Source: Candidatus Defluviicoccus seviourii (GTDB taxonomy: Bacteria > Pseudomonadota > Alphaproteobacteria > Rhodospirillales > Defluviicoccaceae). From it: a DNA stretch of 64,000 nucleotides. Made by a program: the position numbers and the translations under genes. The stretch covers positions 62,001 to 126,000 of the forward strand of contig UXAT02000045.1 of assembly GCA_900609035.2 (NCBI GenBank), given 5' to 3'. Under the pieces are notes generated by a model that saw only the letters and a list, made by a program, of their open reading frames with translations, was not told where the DNA came from and searched no databases. Below are positions 7,710 to 15,414 of the stretch, piece by piece (positions within the stretch are counted from its first letter, which is position 1; every line of letters begins with the position of its first letter).

Positions 7710-8186
7710 ATGGGCGGGCTGGCGGCGGCGAACAAGGTTCACTCCACCTCCTGGCACGAGATGCACCGCGAGGCGACCGACCTCGGGCTGCGTCTGAAGC
7801 CGCTCGGGCCCTGGGCCGGGATCTGCGCCATCAGCCGCGGCGGGTTGGTGCCGGCCGCCGTCATCGCCCGTGTGCTCGACATCCGCAGCGTCGAAACGAT
7901 CTGCCTTGCCAGCTACGACGGCCGCGTCAAGGGGCCCATCTCGGTTCTCAAAGCGGCGCCAGCCGCACTTGGTGACGGTGCCGGCTGGCTCCTCATTGAC
8001 GACGTCGCCGATTCCGGCGCCACCGCCGAGGCGGCGCGGCGGATGCTGCCCCGCGCCCACTATGCGACCCTCTACGTCAAGCCGGCGGGCCGGTCTTTCG
8101 TCGACAGCTTCGTGCGTGAGGTCGCCCAGGACGTCTGGATCGACTTCCCCTGGGACCGCGATCCGGCCAAGCCGTCGAGCACGTGA
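7710..8186 (+). CDS. gpt: Xanthine phosphoribosyltransferase
   Basis: The 158-residue product matches enterobacterial Gpt in length and motifs: AISRGGLVPAAVIAR near residue 35, the PRPP-binding loop LLIDDVADSGATAEA around 95-109, and a C-terminal KPAGRSFVDSFV and IDFPWD block. It salvages xanthine and guanine to XMP and GMP with PRPP. The start at 7710 has a GGAGGG Shine-Dalgarno six bases upstream; an extension to 7542 would overlap the sequence next to the tRNA and is not conserved. A decayed duplicate of its 3' end lies at 9870-10005. Confidence 0.93.
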   Translation: MGGLAAANKVHSTSWHEMHREATDLGLRLKPLGPWAGICAISRGGLVPAAVIARVLDIRSVETICLASYDGRVKGPISVLKAAPAALGDGAGWLLIDDVADSGATAEAARRMLPRAHYATLYVKPAGRSFVDSFVREVAQDVWIDFPWDRDPAKPSST

Positions 8187-8253
8187 ACATTCCCCCGGCC
8201 GGGCAGCCCCATTGCAGGGCCGCCAGGCGCACGCGGTCTTCAGGAGGTTCCAA

Positions 8254-8276
8254 AGTCCCCCTCCCCCAGGGGAACT
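8254..8276. terminator. Possible bidirectional hairpin between gpt and bfr
   Basis: AGTCCCC and GGGGAACT arms form a GC-rich hairpin in the 120-bp gap between the convergent gpt and bacterioferritin genes. There is no strong T-run on either side, so it is only a candidate terminator. Confidence 0.3.
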
Positions 8277-8306
8277 CACCGGCTTGTTGACGCGATCGCA
8301 GTGCGA

Positions 8307-8771
8307 TCACCCATTGCCGAACGCTTTGAGCGTTCCCGGTTCGCGCAGCATCTTGTCGACCTCGCCGGCATGCTGCTCCTCCTCGGCGATCATCGTCCGC
8401 GCGTACTCCTCGAGCATGATCGAGCGATCGGCAACGCAGCCGAGGAGCTCCTCGTACAGGCCGCGGGCGTAATCCTCGTGAGCCAGCGATTCCCTCAAGA
8501 TATCGCCTATGTCGTGCTTGTGCGTCTCCAGGAGATCGCCGATACCGAGCGACGGATGCCCGCCAAGGTGCGTCACCAGCTCGCCGGCCTGATCGGCGTG
8601 AAGGAGCCCTTCCGCAGCCTGCTCCCGCAGCCACTTGACGATCGGGATCCGTCCAAACCCGAACACCATCAGTGAATAGTGCGTATAGCGGACGACGCCT
8701 GCGAGCTCGGCCTCCATAATCTTGTTGAGGATGGCGATCGCCTGGTCTTTTTCGGCGCTGGTTAGCGGCAT
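8307..8771 (-). CDS. Bacterioferritin-like protein
   Basis: A 154-residue four-helix ferritin-like protein. Iron-site residues are visible in EAELAGVVRYTHY (residues 20-32), AAEGLLHADQAGE (52-64) and the C-terminal EEEQHAGEV block. Bacterioferritins oxidise and store iron as a 24-mer. The spacing around the second helix ligands (E54, H58) differs from E. coli Bfr, where Glu51, Met52 and His54 form the metal/heme motif, so heme binding is uncertain. The start has a CGGAGAAG Shine-Dalgarno. Upstream on the same strand are a small ORF and a PadR-like regulator whose promoter region has a Fur-type box, suggesting iron-controlled expression. Confidence 0.85.
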   Translation of the reverse strand: MPLTSAEKDQAIAILNKIMEAELAGVVRYTHYSLMVFGFGRIPIVKWLREQAAEGLLHADQAGELVTHLGGHPSLGIGDLLETHKHDIGDILRESLAHEDYARGLYEELLGCVADRSIMLEEYARTMIAEEEQHAGEVDKMLREPGTLKAFGNG

Positions 8772-8835
8772 GTCGGCTTCTCCGATTATAGGTTGAGGAA
8801 GGAAAGGTGTAACGGCTGCGATCCTGGCGCGGGTG

Positions 8836-9015
8836 TCAGGGATGGCTGCGGCGGCGGCAGAGCGGCGCCGGGCCACCAAGCGCGGTGTTGCCACGAAAGG
8901 GGGGCCTGACCGACGGTTGCTTACGCAGAGAACCGTGCCGGTGGGCGAGCGATTCGGCTGCCGCCACCAAGAGCTGGCCCAGCAGTCGCGGGTCAAGATT
9001 GCGCCAGATGATCAT
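8836..9015 (-). CDS. Small ORF between regulator and bacterioferritin (59 aa, tentative)
   Basis: This frame starts at an ATG with a GGAGG sequence nine bases upstream (a further in-frame ATG lies at 9033, ten bases after the stop of the regulator). The product begins MIIWRNLDPRLLGQLLVAAA, with a short amphipathic helix, then turns Arg/Pro-rich and shows no recognisable domain. Good ribosome-binding context and the position in a same-strand cluster favour expression; the arginine-rich tail is typical of non-coding high-GC frames and argues against. Function unknown. Confidence 0.3.
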   Translation of the reverse strand: MIIWRNLDPRLLGQLLVAAAESLAHRHGSLRKQPSVRPPFRGNTALGGPAPLCRRRSHP

Positions 9016-9043
9016 CGTCTTGATTTCCTCCATTGAGTCAGGG

Positions 9044-9583
9044 TCATTCGGCTGCGCGTGGCATCGCTTCCCACGCCCTGGCGCCTTCGAGCCAGGCCAG
9101 TTCGGATTCAAGCCGCAGCAGTTCGCCGCGCGCGTCCTGCAGCGCGGGGCCGGCTACGAACGGCGACGAGGCATCGAGGCGCTTCAGAGACCGAATGGCT
9201 TCCTGGAACAGGTGCGCAAGGGCCTGAACCTGGCCGCGCCGCTCGAGCTGCGGCAAGTAGTTGAGCAGGCAGACCTTGGCGCTCATGCAGGCGCGCGTGA
9301 AGCCGCCTTGTGTCGGCGGGCACGGCTTGCGCAGCAGCCGACAGATCTGCAATCGGCCGGATGCCGTCGTCTCCCACGTCGCTAGACCGGCAACCGTTGG
9401 TTCGCCGGGCGCGAGCAGCCCTTCCTGGTGAGCGCGGTCGACGGCGAGCCGAATGACATCTCCGGTTGGCTGCCAATCCGTGGGCGCGATGTAGCGGGCG
9501 ATGGCGACAATTTCCATGACCGTGGCAGGGCCACTGTCAGCCGAACCGAGGACGAGGAGAAGGGAGAGGTCGGAGGGGGTCAT
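9044..9583 (-). CDS. PadR-like winged-helix regulator
   Basis: The 179-residue protein begins MTPSDLSLLLVLGSADSGPA, resembling the PadR opening, and continues with a winged-helix region ending in WETTASGRLQICRLLRK (the LT-x-GR type wing). A helical C-terminal half (about 105-175) resembles the PadR dimerisation arm. It is the first gene of a same-strand set leading to bacterioferritin. A Fur-type box lies 32-50 bp upstream of its start. The assignment rests on pattern, not on a strongly conserved motif; another winged-helix family is possible. Confidence 0.55.
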   Translation of the reverse strand: MTPSDLSLLLVLGSADSGPATVMEIVAIARYIAPTDWQPTGDVIRLAVDRAHQEGLLAPGEPTVAGLATWETTASGRLQICRLLRKPCPPTQGGFTRACMSAKVCLLNYLPQLERRGQVQALAHLFQEAIRSLKRLDASSPFVAGPALQDARGELLRLESELAWLEGARAWEAMPRAAE

Positions 9584-9614
9584 GAGCAGGGCCGTATGGT
9601 TTGGTGTTACGATT

Positions 9615-9633
9615 GATTATCATTTTCATTATC
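9615..9633 (-). promoter_or_regulatory. Fur-type iron box
   Basis: Read on the minus strand the site is GATAAT-GAAAAT-GATAAT-C: three hexamers close to the GATAAT unit of the classic 19-bp Fur box, with one hexamer degenerate. It lies 32-50 bp upstream of the PadR-like gene in an AT-rich promoter region, and the cluster downstream includes bacterioferritin, supporting an iron- or manganese-responsive Fur/Mur-type repressor. Confidence 0.6.
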
Positions 9634-9716
9634 ACTCTGGATTCCCCTAGTTGTCAAGCGGGAAATGTCCGACTCTATTTGTCGGACAATGGGTTAGCGG
9701 TCATGAACGCGGGGGT

Positions 9717-9867
9717 TGGGGGTGCTGTCGTGCTGGCTCGCGCCGCGGATAGCGCAGCGACCCAATCGGGCGATTCACCCCCGAGCAAGGTTGTCGCTGC
9801 ACAACATTTTGAATCGCGTGCACTTTCGGCACAAACAGGAGGTACGCTCTGTTTGTGCCAGTGCACG
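9717..9867 (-). repeat. Dispersed repeat element, copy 1 (with hairpin)
   Basis: About 150 bp are similar, on the opposite strand, to 54971-55120. The end next to the gpt remnant forms a strong hairpin: GGCACAAACAG (9828-9838) pairs with CTGTTTGTGCC (9849-9859), and outer arms CGTGCACT (9817-9824) and AGTGCACG (9860-9867) extend the stem. Shared segments outside the hairpin include a CAGCGACAA core and a CGCCCGAT core. This stretch and the remnant fill the 459-bp gap between the regulator and panC; no intact gene is present there. Confidence 0.7.
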
Positions 9868-9869
9868 TG

Positions 9870-10005
9870 TGGCGGAGGCGCGCGCTGGAGCGTCCTGCGT
9901 CAAGCCGGCCGGCCATTCGTCGACGGTTTCGTGAGAGCGATCGCCCAGAGCGTTTGCGTCGATTTCCCTGGGACCGCGACCCGGCCCAAGCCGCCGAGCG
10001 CGTGA
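9870..10005 (+). pseudogene. Decayed 3' remnant of a second gpt gene
   Basis: Translation gives AGRPFVDGFVRAIAQSVCVD followed by FPG, clearly matching the end of the intact gpt product (AGRSFVDSFVREVAQDVWID, then FPW). At nucleotide level the match continues through GGACCGCGACCCGGC to the TGA stop, but one C is missing in the TTCCC run, shifting the frame after the FP residues. Only the last 40 or so codons remain. The homology begins within a few bases of the hairpin end of the dispersed repeat, which may mark the truncation point. Confidence 0.75.
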
Positions 10006-10042
10006 GCGCCGGCCCGAGCGCGGAAGAGACCCCGCAGATCGC

Positions 10043-10894
10043 CTAAGCCGGCAGGTCCGGCACCGGCACGTTGTCGATCAGCCGCGTCCGTCCCAGCCAA
10101 GCCGCCGCCAGCACCCGGCCGCGTCGCCTGCGGTCGGTCCAAGGCTGTAACGTTTCGCCATCGCGGACGCTGACATAATCGACCCGGCTGAAGCCGGCGG
10201 CCGTGAGGTCCGCCATCGCCGCTTCGGCCCGCTGGGCGCTATCGGCACCGGCCGCGACATCGGCGGCGAGCCGGCTGATGACGCGGTAGAGTGAGGGCGC
10301 GATCCGCCGTTCATCGGCCGAGAGGTAGGCGTTGCGCGAGGAGAGCGCGAGGCCGTCCGGCTCCCGGATCGTCCGTCCGGCCTCGATCGTGAGCGGAAGA
10401 TGCAGATCGGCCGCGAGACGGCGGATGACCAGGAGCTGCTGGTAATCCTTCTCGCCGAACAGGGCGACATCGGGCTGAACGAGGATCAGGAGCTTGGCGA
10501 CGACGGTGGCAACGCCGGTGAAGAAGCCAGGGCGGAATTCACCCTCCAACACATCGCCCAGTTGCGGCACGCTGACGCGGGTCAGGCTCCCCCCAGGATA
10601 CATCTCCGCGACTTCGGGCGCGAACACGGCCGCGACGCCGGCGGCTTCCAGCTTGGCCAGGTCGCCCGCCTCATCGCGGGGATAGCGATCGAAATCCTCG
10701 CCTGGCGCGAACTGGGTCGGGTTAACAAACAGCGTGACCAGCGTCAGCGTCGAGTACGCCTGGGCGCGTTCGACCAACGACAGATGGCCGGTGTGCAGGG
10801 CGCCCATTGTCGGCACCAGACCCACCATCTCCCCGGCCTTGCGCCAAGCCTCGCGCTGCTCCCGCAGATGGGCGATGGAGCGAATGACGATCAT
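10043..10894 (-). CDS. panC: Pantothenate synthetase (pantoate-beta-alanine ligase)
   Basis: The 283-residue cytosolic enzyme condenses pantoate and beta-alanine with ATP to pantothenate, the CoA precursor. Nucleotidyl-transferase features are VPTMGALHTGHLSL (HxGH motif, residues about 27-40), FVNPTQF, GEKDYQQL and the KMSKS-like SSRNAYLS. It follows panB on the same strand by 42 bp, forming a panBC operon. Length is normal. Confidence 0.96.
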   Translation of the reverse strand: MIVIRSIAHLREQREAWRKAGEMVGLVPTMGALHTGHLSLVERAQAYSTLTLVTLFVNPTQFAPGEDFDRYPRDEAGDLAKLEAAGVAAVFAPEVAEMYPGGSLTRVSVPQLGDVLEGEFRPGFFTGVATVVAKLLILVQPDVALFGEKDYQQLLVIRRLAADLHLPLTIEAGRTIREPDGLALSSRNAYLSADERRIAPSLYRVISRLAADVAAGADSAQRAEAAMADLTAAGFSRVDYVSVRDGETLQPWTDRRRRGRVLAAAWLGRTRLIDNVPVPDLPA

Positions 10895-10936
10895 GGCCGT
10901 CCCCGTCCCCTTGTCGTTTGCGCGATGTCCCGCACC

Positions 10937-11785
10937 TCAGCCACCGCTGCTCGGCTCCTTCGCCGGCTGCCGGGTCCCGAAGCAGTGTTCGAGCGTGGGA
11001 AAGCGCCGCGCGCGCACGTCATCGGCGTAGGCCTTGCCGGCCTCGGCAATGCCCCGGCCCAACTCGGCATAGCGGCGAACGAACTTCGGCTTGAACTCAG
11101 AAAACAGGCCGACCATGTCCTCGGTCACCAGAATCTGGCCGTCGCAGGCCGGCGAGGCGCCGATGCCGATGGTCGGGATCGGCAGCGCTTCGGTGATCTG
11201 TGCCGCGACCGGCTCGACCGTCCCTTCGATGACGGTGGCAAAAGCGCCCGCATCGGCGACGGCTTGACCGTCGGCAATGATATCGGCCGCCTCCTTCTCG
11301 CCGCGGCCAAGCGAGCGAAAGCCGCCCGCGGTATTGACCGACTGCGGCAGGAGGCCGATGTGGCCGAGAACCGGAATACCGCGTTCGGCAAGGAAGCGAA
11401 TGGTGTCTTCCATCTCCGTGCCGCCCTCGAGCTTGACGCCGGCACAGCCGACCTCCTTCATGACGCGGGCAGCATTGCGAAACGCATCCTCCTTCGACTC
11501 CTGGTAGCTGCCGAACGGCATGTCGACGATCACGCAAGCCCTGCGCGAGCCGCGCATGACCGCCTTGCCGTGGGCGATCATCATGTCGAGCGTGACGCCG
11601 AGCGTGCTTTCCATGCCGTAAAGCACCATACCGAGGGAGTCCCCGACCAGCAGCAGGTCGACGTTGTCGTCGAGCAGGACTGCGGTCAGCGAGGTGTAGG
11701 CGGTCAGGCAGACGACCGGCGTGTTCCCCTTCATCGCGCGGATCTGGGGACAGGTGATGCGCTTCGGTTTGGTCGCGACACTCAC
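10937..11785 (-). CDS. panB: 3-methyl-2-oxobutanoate hydroxymethyltransferase
   Basis: This 282-residue enzyme adds a hydroxymethyl group from methylene-tetrahydrofolate to 2-oxoisovalerate, the first committed step of pantothenate synthesis. Family motifs seen are [11 protein letters not shown] near the start, [13 protein letters not shown] (metal and substrate site), and [10 protein letters not shown]. It begins with GTG (11785), preceded by a GAGGAAG Shine-Dalgarno. It is upstream of panC in the same transcription unit. Confidence 0.96.
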   Translation of the reverse strand: MSVATKPKRITCPQIRAMKGNTPVVCLTAYTSLTAVLLDDNVDLLLVGDSLGMVLYGMESTLGVTLDMMIAHGKAVMRGSRRACVIVDMPFGSYQESKEDAFRNAARVMKEVGCAGVKLEGGTEMEDTIRFLAERGIPVLGHIGLLPQSVNTAGGFRSLGRGEKEAADIIADGQAVADAGAFATVIEGTVEPVAAQITEALPIPTIGIGASPACDGQILVTEDMVGLFSEFKPKFVRRYAELGRGIAEAGKAYADDVRARRFPTLEHCFGTRQPAKEPSSGG

Positions 11786-11991
11786 AAGCGTGCTTCCTCA
11801 AAGGCTGGGGTGGCTGCGGTTCGCAGCGGCGGACTTTACTCCCTCGCCACCGCCAGGGCCAAGGGCTTCCGCTGCGCAAGCGACGCATGGCGGGTCGCGA
11901 TTGCCGGCAACGTGGCTTGCTGTTAGGACGTTTGGCTAAATCACGGTGCCAGCCGGTCTCGCTTCTTGGTTTCTGCTGGCAGGGAGGATCG

Positions 11992-13176
11992 ATGGGGACG
12001 CGCGACGACGCGCAAGCGCCGCAGCCGGCGGCAGCGGAAGCGGACCGGAGACCATTGACGGCCCGCAACAGCGGCCTTCTGCCGTCGCAGGAGATCCGGG
12101 ACCTGGTGGCGGCCGGCGCGATCACCGGCGCCGAGCCCATTGGCGAGGATCAGATTCAGCCGGCAAGCCTTGACCTTCGCCTCGATGCGGTGGCGCATCG
12201 GGTACGCGCGAGCTTCCTGCCCGGAGGTGGCGCCACCGTCCTGCAACGCATCGACGAGTTCGGGATGCACCGCTTCGAGCTCGGCGGCGGCGCGGTGCTG
12301 GAGAAGGGCTGCGTTTACATCGTGCCGTTGATGGAAAGCCTGAACCTCAAGGGCCGGCTCTCGGGCTTTGCCAATCCCAAGAGCTCGACCGGACGCCTTG
12401 ATGTCTTTACCCGCCTGATCGCGGATCACGGCGCGGTGTTCGACCAAGTCCCCGCCGGCTACCGCGGTCCGCTTTACGCCGAGATCAGCCCGCGCACCTT
12501 TTCCATCGTCGTCCGCCGCGGCAGCCGGCTCAGCCAGCTGCGGTTGCGGCGGGGTTCGGCCGAAACGGGCGATAGCATGCTGAAACGGCTGCAGCGGGAG
12601 GTTCGCGTCGTCGATGCCGTCGAAGGCGCGGCTGACATCGACCAGGGGATCGCGGTCACGGTCGATCTCTCGAACGGGATCGGCGGCGGCATCGTCGGCT
12701 GGCGAGCCCGGCACCATACCGGTCTGATCGACCTGAACCTTATCGACCATTACGAAGTGCGCGACTTTTGGGAGCCCGTTCGAGCAGACACCGACGGCGC
12801 CGTCGTGCTGAACCCCGGCGACTTCTACATTCTCGCGTCCAAGGAAGCGGTAACCGTGCCGCCCGATCACGCGGCCGAGATGCGCGCCTACGATACCCGC
12901 GTCGGGGAATTTCGCGTCCATTACGCAGGCTTCTTCGATCCGGGCTTTGGCTTCGCTGCGACCGGCGGCGCAGGCTCACGCGCCGTCCTTGAGATCCGGT
13001 CTTTCGAGGTGCCGTTCGTCTTGCGCGACGGGCAGTTGGTGGGGCGGCTCGTCTACGAGCGGATGACGGAAACGCCTGATAAGCTCTACGGTACGCCTAT
13101 CGGCTCGTCCTATCAGCGGCAGAGCTTGGCGCTTGCGAAGCAGTTCCGCCATCCCGACATCGGCTCCTGTTCTTGA
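11992..13176 (+). CDS. dcd: 2'-deoxycytidine 5'-triphosphate deaminase (long alphaproteobacterial form)
   Basis: The 394-residue protein converts dCTP to dUTP for thymidylate synthesis. Two dUTPase-like beta domains are visible: the N-terminal one with DQIQPASLDLRL and FANPKSSTGRLDVF (residues about 53-155), and a second one with GLIDLNLIDHYEVRDFW after residue 240. This double-domain length is typical of Rhodospirillales/Rhizobiales homologues, about twice the enterobacterial enzyme. An AGGGAGGATCG Shine-Dalgarno decides the start. It stands alone, with 190 bp to the next gene. Confidence 0.88.
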   Translation: MGTRDDAQAPQPAAAEADRRPLTARNSGLLPSQEIRDLVAAGAITGAEPIGEDQIQPASLDLRLDAVAHRVRASFLPGGGATVLQRIDEFGMHRFELGGGAVLEKGCVYIVPLMESLNLKGRLSGFANPKSSTGRLDVFTRLIADHGAVFDQVPAGYRGPLYAEISPRTFSIVVRRGSRLSQLRLRRGSAETGDSMLKRLQREVRVVDAVEGAADIDQGIAVTVDLSNGIGGGIVGWRARHHTGLIDLNLIDHYEVRDFWEPVRADTDGAVVLNPGDFYILASKEAVTVPPDHAAEMRAYDTRVGEFRVHYAGFFDPGFGFAATGGAGSRAVLEIRSFEVPFVLRDGQLVGRLVYERMTETPDKLYGTPIGSSYQRQSLALAKQFRHPDIGSCS

Positions 13177-13368
13177 AGGGGGCCAGATGGCCGGTTACAG
13201 CGACAGCAACTCCGGTTACGATTGCGGCAAAACTGCCAAGGGCTATACGTTATAAGGGCTCGATTGCGGCCCTCGGTGGCATCGGGCTTTCCGGTCCTCT
13301 GCGCGCATCGAGAGGACGCCGATCTGTCGGTGCGTATCAGAGGCCTTGTTGTCGACTGAACATTCGCG

Positions 13369-14826
13369 ATGGAACCTGTTTTTCTCTGTTTTGCAGTGGC
13401 GAGTGTGGTGCTGGGACTCTTTCAGCCCGCTCTCATTTGCGCGCTCTCCCTCCACTCCTACAACTACGAGTCATACTTCGGCGGCAACGAGTGGATTGGC
13501 GCGCTTCTGATCACGCTGACGCCGGCTTTCGCCGTCATCCACCTGGTGATCAAGAAGCGCCTGCACCTGCACGCAGTCGACATCTTGTTCGCGCTGTTTT
13601 CGGCCTGCTTCTTGATGATGGTCTTGCGCTCGTCGGATCCGGCGATAGGCCCGGCCCAAGCGTCGACCTTCGCGATCGCGATTGCCGGTCTATACTTGGC
13701 ACCACGTGCGTTCTTCGGTCGGACGGAGTCATACAAGAAGTTTATGATCCTGTTCGTCATCTCTTTTGTCGTCCAGGCCCTCCTATTCTCGACCGTCGCC
13801 GAGCCGACGATCGACGGCCACCTGGAACGGACGTCGATCGGCGACGGCAATCCCGTCGGCTTCGGCCTGACGTTAAGCACCGCCTTGTGCCTCACCGTGT
13901 TCTGGATGCTCTCGGAAAGGCAATGGCCGACACGGACGCTGCGCATCCTCGACTGGCTCCTCTCGGCCGCCGCCTTTGCTGGCCTGATCTACGCTGCCAA
14001 CTCGAACGGGACACGCGGCATTTTCGTCTCGGTGATCGGAGCGACGGTCCTGTTTCTGGCTTATCGAGTCTGGCGGCGGGTGGCCAGCCGATCATTGCTG
14101 CTCGGATTTGGCGGTGCACTCGCCGTCCTGGTCGTCGTCGGCGGAACGATCGTCGGCATCGGCGAGTTCGTGGCGACCCTCGAGCCAGAAACGGTTAACG
14201 ACCGCTTGCGCCATTTTGTGCTCTCGATCGCCAACAACATCCTGCCAACGCAGGCCAATGAGGTCACCGGCGACCTCTCGGAGAGCCGCGAACATATCTT
14301 GGGCGTGGTATGGGATTTGATCCGCGAGCAACCCATCCTGGGCGTCGGCCTGAACGGCGTTAAGATGGCAACAGTGGAGCGCGTCAACGAGGAGGCCTTC
14401 GCCCACAATCTGATCCTGGAGATGTGGGCGGAGGGCGGCATCGTAACACTCGCCGTCTTTGTGGCGATGGTGGGCGCCATCCTCCTGTTTGGCGTTCGCC
14501 AAACAACCGAGCCGCGCACGGCGATGCCGTCAACGGTGTTCCTCGGCATGGCGACGGGGGCGCTTCTGCACCAGCAGGTCAGCGCAACGCTTCTGTTCGG
14601 CAAGGCTGCCTTCGTGGCACTGGGGGTCTTAGCGGCCGCGGAAGCCGTCCGCGCCCATCGGCTCAGCCACCACGAGCGCGAGCGCACAAGTCGGCGGCAC
14701 CTCAAGAGGCGCCATCGGGGCAGGCATCCGCAGGTGGCGGCGGCGACGGCAGCGGCCGTTACGCCGGAGCGCCCTGCTGCAGGCCCGGACGATCCAGCCG
14801 GCGCGCCCGGGGTCCCCTCGCGATAA
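13369..14826 (+). CDS. O-antigen ligase / polymerase-like membrane protein
   Basis: A 485-residue inner-membrane protein with ten or more predicted membrane helices. A loop near residues 305-350 carries SREHILGVVWDLIREQPILG and AHNLILEMWAEGG, the Wzy_C-type signature of O-antigen ligases and polymerases, where the His is catalytic. The last 60 residues are an Arg/Ala/Pro-rich cytosolic tail. No other surface-polysaccharide genes are nearby, so the substrate is unknown. The sequence is slightly less GC-rich in wobble positions than flanking genes. The 190 bp upstream hold no recognised gene. Confidence 0.8.
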   Translation: MEPVFLCFAVASVVLGLFQPALICALSLHSYNYESYFGGNEWIGALLITLTPAFAVIHLVIKKRLHLHAVDILFALFSACFLMMVLRSSDPAIGPAQASTFAIAIAGLYLAPRAFFGRTESYKKFMILFVISFVVQALLFSTVAEPTIDGHLERTSIGDGNPVGFGLTLSTALCLTVFWMLSERQWPTRTLRILDWLLSAAAFAGLIYAANSNGTRGIFVSVIGATVLFLAYRVWRRVASRSLLLGFGGALAVLVVVGGTIVGIGEFVATLEPETVNDRLRHFVLSIANNILPTQANEVTGDLSESREHILGVVWDLIREQPILGVGLNGVKMATVERVNEEAFAHNLILEMWAEGGIVTLAVFVAMVGAILLFGVRQTTEPRTAMPSTVFLGMATGALLHQQVSATLLFGKAAFVALGVLAAAEAVRAHRLSHHERERTSRRHLKRRHRGRHPQVAAATAAAVTPERPAAGPDDPAGAPGVPSR

Positions 14827-14981
14827 AAGCTGCGCCAAGCCGGCGTCGCCCGCGTTCAGGCCCAGTACCGTTATCGCCAATGCTGTGTGAGGGCAATCTA
14901 GACCGCTTACGCGGAGCACCGCCGCCGCCCAATCCAGCCAGTAACGCCGCGTGTTCGGCGCTTGGGTTTGGAACTACGCCG

Positions 14982-15233
14982 TCAGCGCGTGATGACGCCT
15001 GGCTCGCTGAGGCCGGCGCCGACTGTCGGTACGCCGCCGGCGAGTGCACGGTCCTCTTTCCCGCTCGCGGGTCGCTTCACGTCCTGCTTGGTCTCCGGCA
15101 CCGTCTTGGTTGCTGCCGTAGGTTCGGTCAACCAGTCGAATGGCCAAGCTGCGGCCACGCCGAAAAAGAGACTGATAAACACGAGCGGCAACACGAATTC
15201 CGTCAACAGCTGTTTGCAAGAGGCCTTGTTCAC
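14982..15233 (-). CDS. Small single-span membrane protein (83 aa)
   Basis: This frame begins with GTG, preceded by a good GAGGTGA Shine-Dalgarno. The product has a short polar start, one hydrophobic helix (FVLPLVFISLFFGVAAAW, about residues 13-30) and a polar tail rich in Lys, Pro and Gly. It lies alone between two larger genes and matches no family I recognise. The ribosome-binding site, hydrophobic segment and moderate base composition favour a real gene. Confidence 0.45.
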   Translation of the reverse strand: MNKASCKQLLTEFVLPLVFISLFFGVAAAWPFDWLTEPTAATKTVPETKQDVKRPASGKEDRALAGGVPTVGAGLSEPGVITR

Positions 15234-15414
15234 GGCTCACCTCTACCACCCGCAAAACGGCGTAACGCCGCCCATCCGCACCCTTGATACGCGACCGCAC
15301 GCGGCCACGCTGTGATTGGCGTTACACTCGATAAGAAATAGCAGCAAAGTCGAGCATTGCGCAGTCCCCAACAGGGCCGTACCCACATCCATGCAGCGCT
15401 GTTGCGGAAAAAGC

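Noticed and set aside
9601..10005. Plus-strand frame of 134 codons
   Set aside because: Chimera of the dispersed repeat and the gpt remnant; no independent gene is supported.
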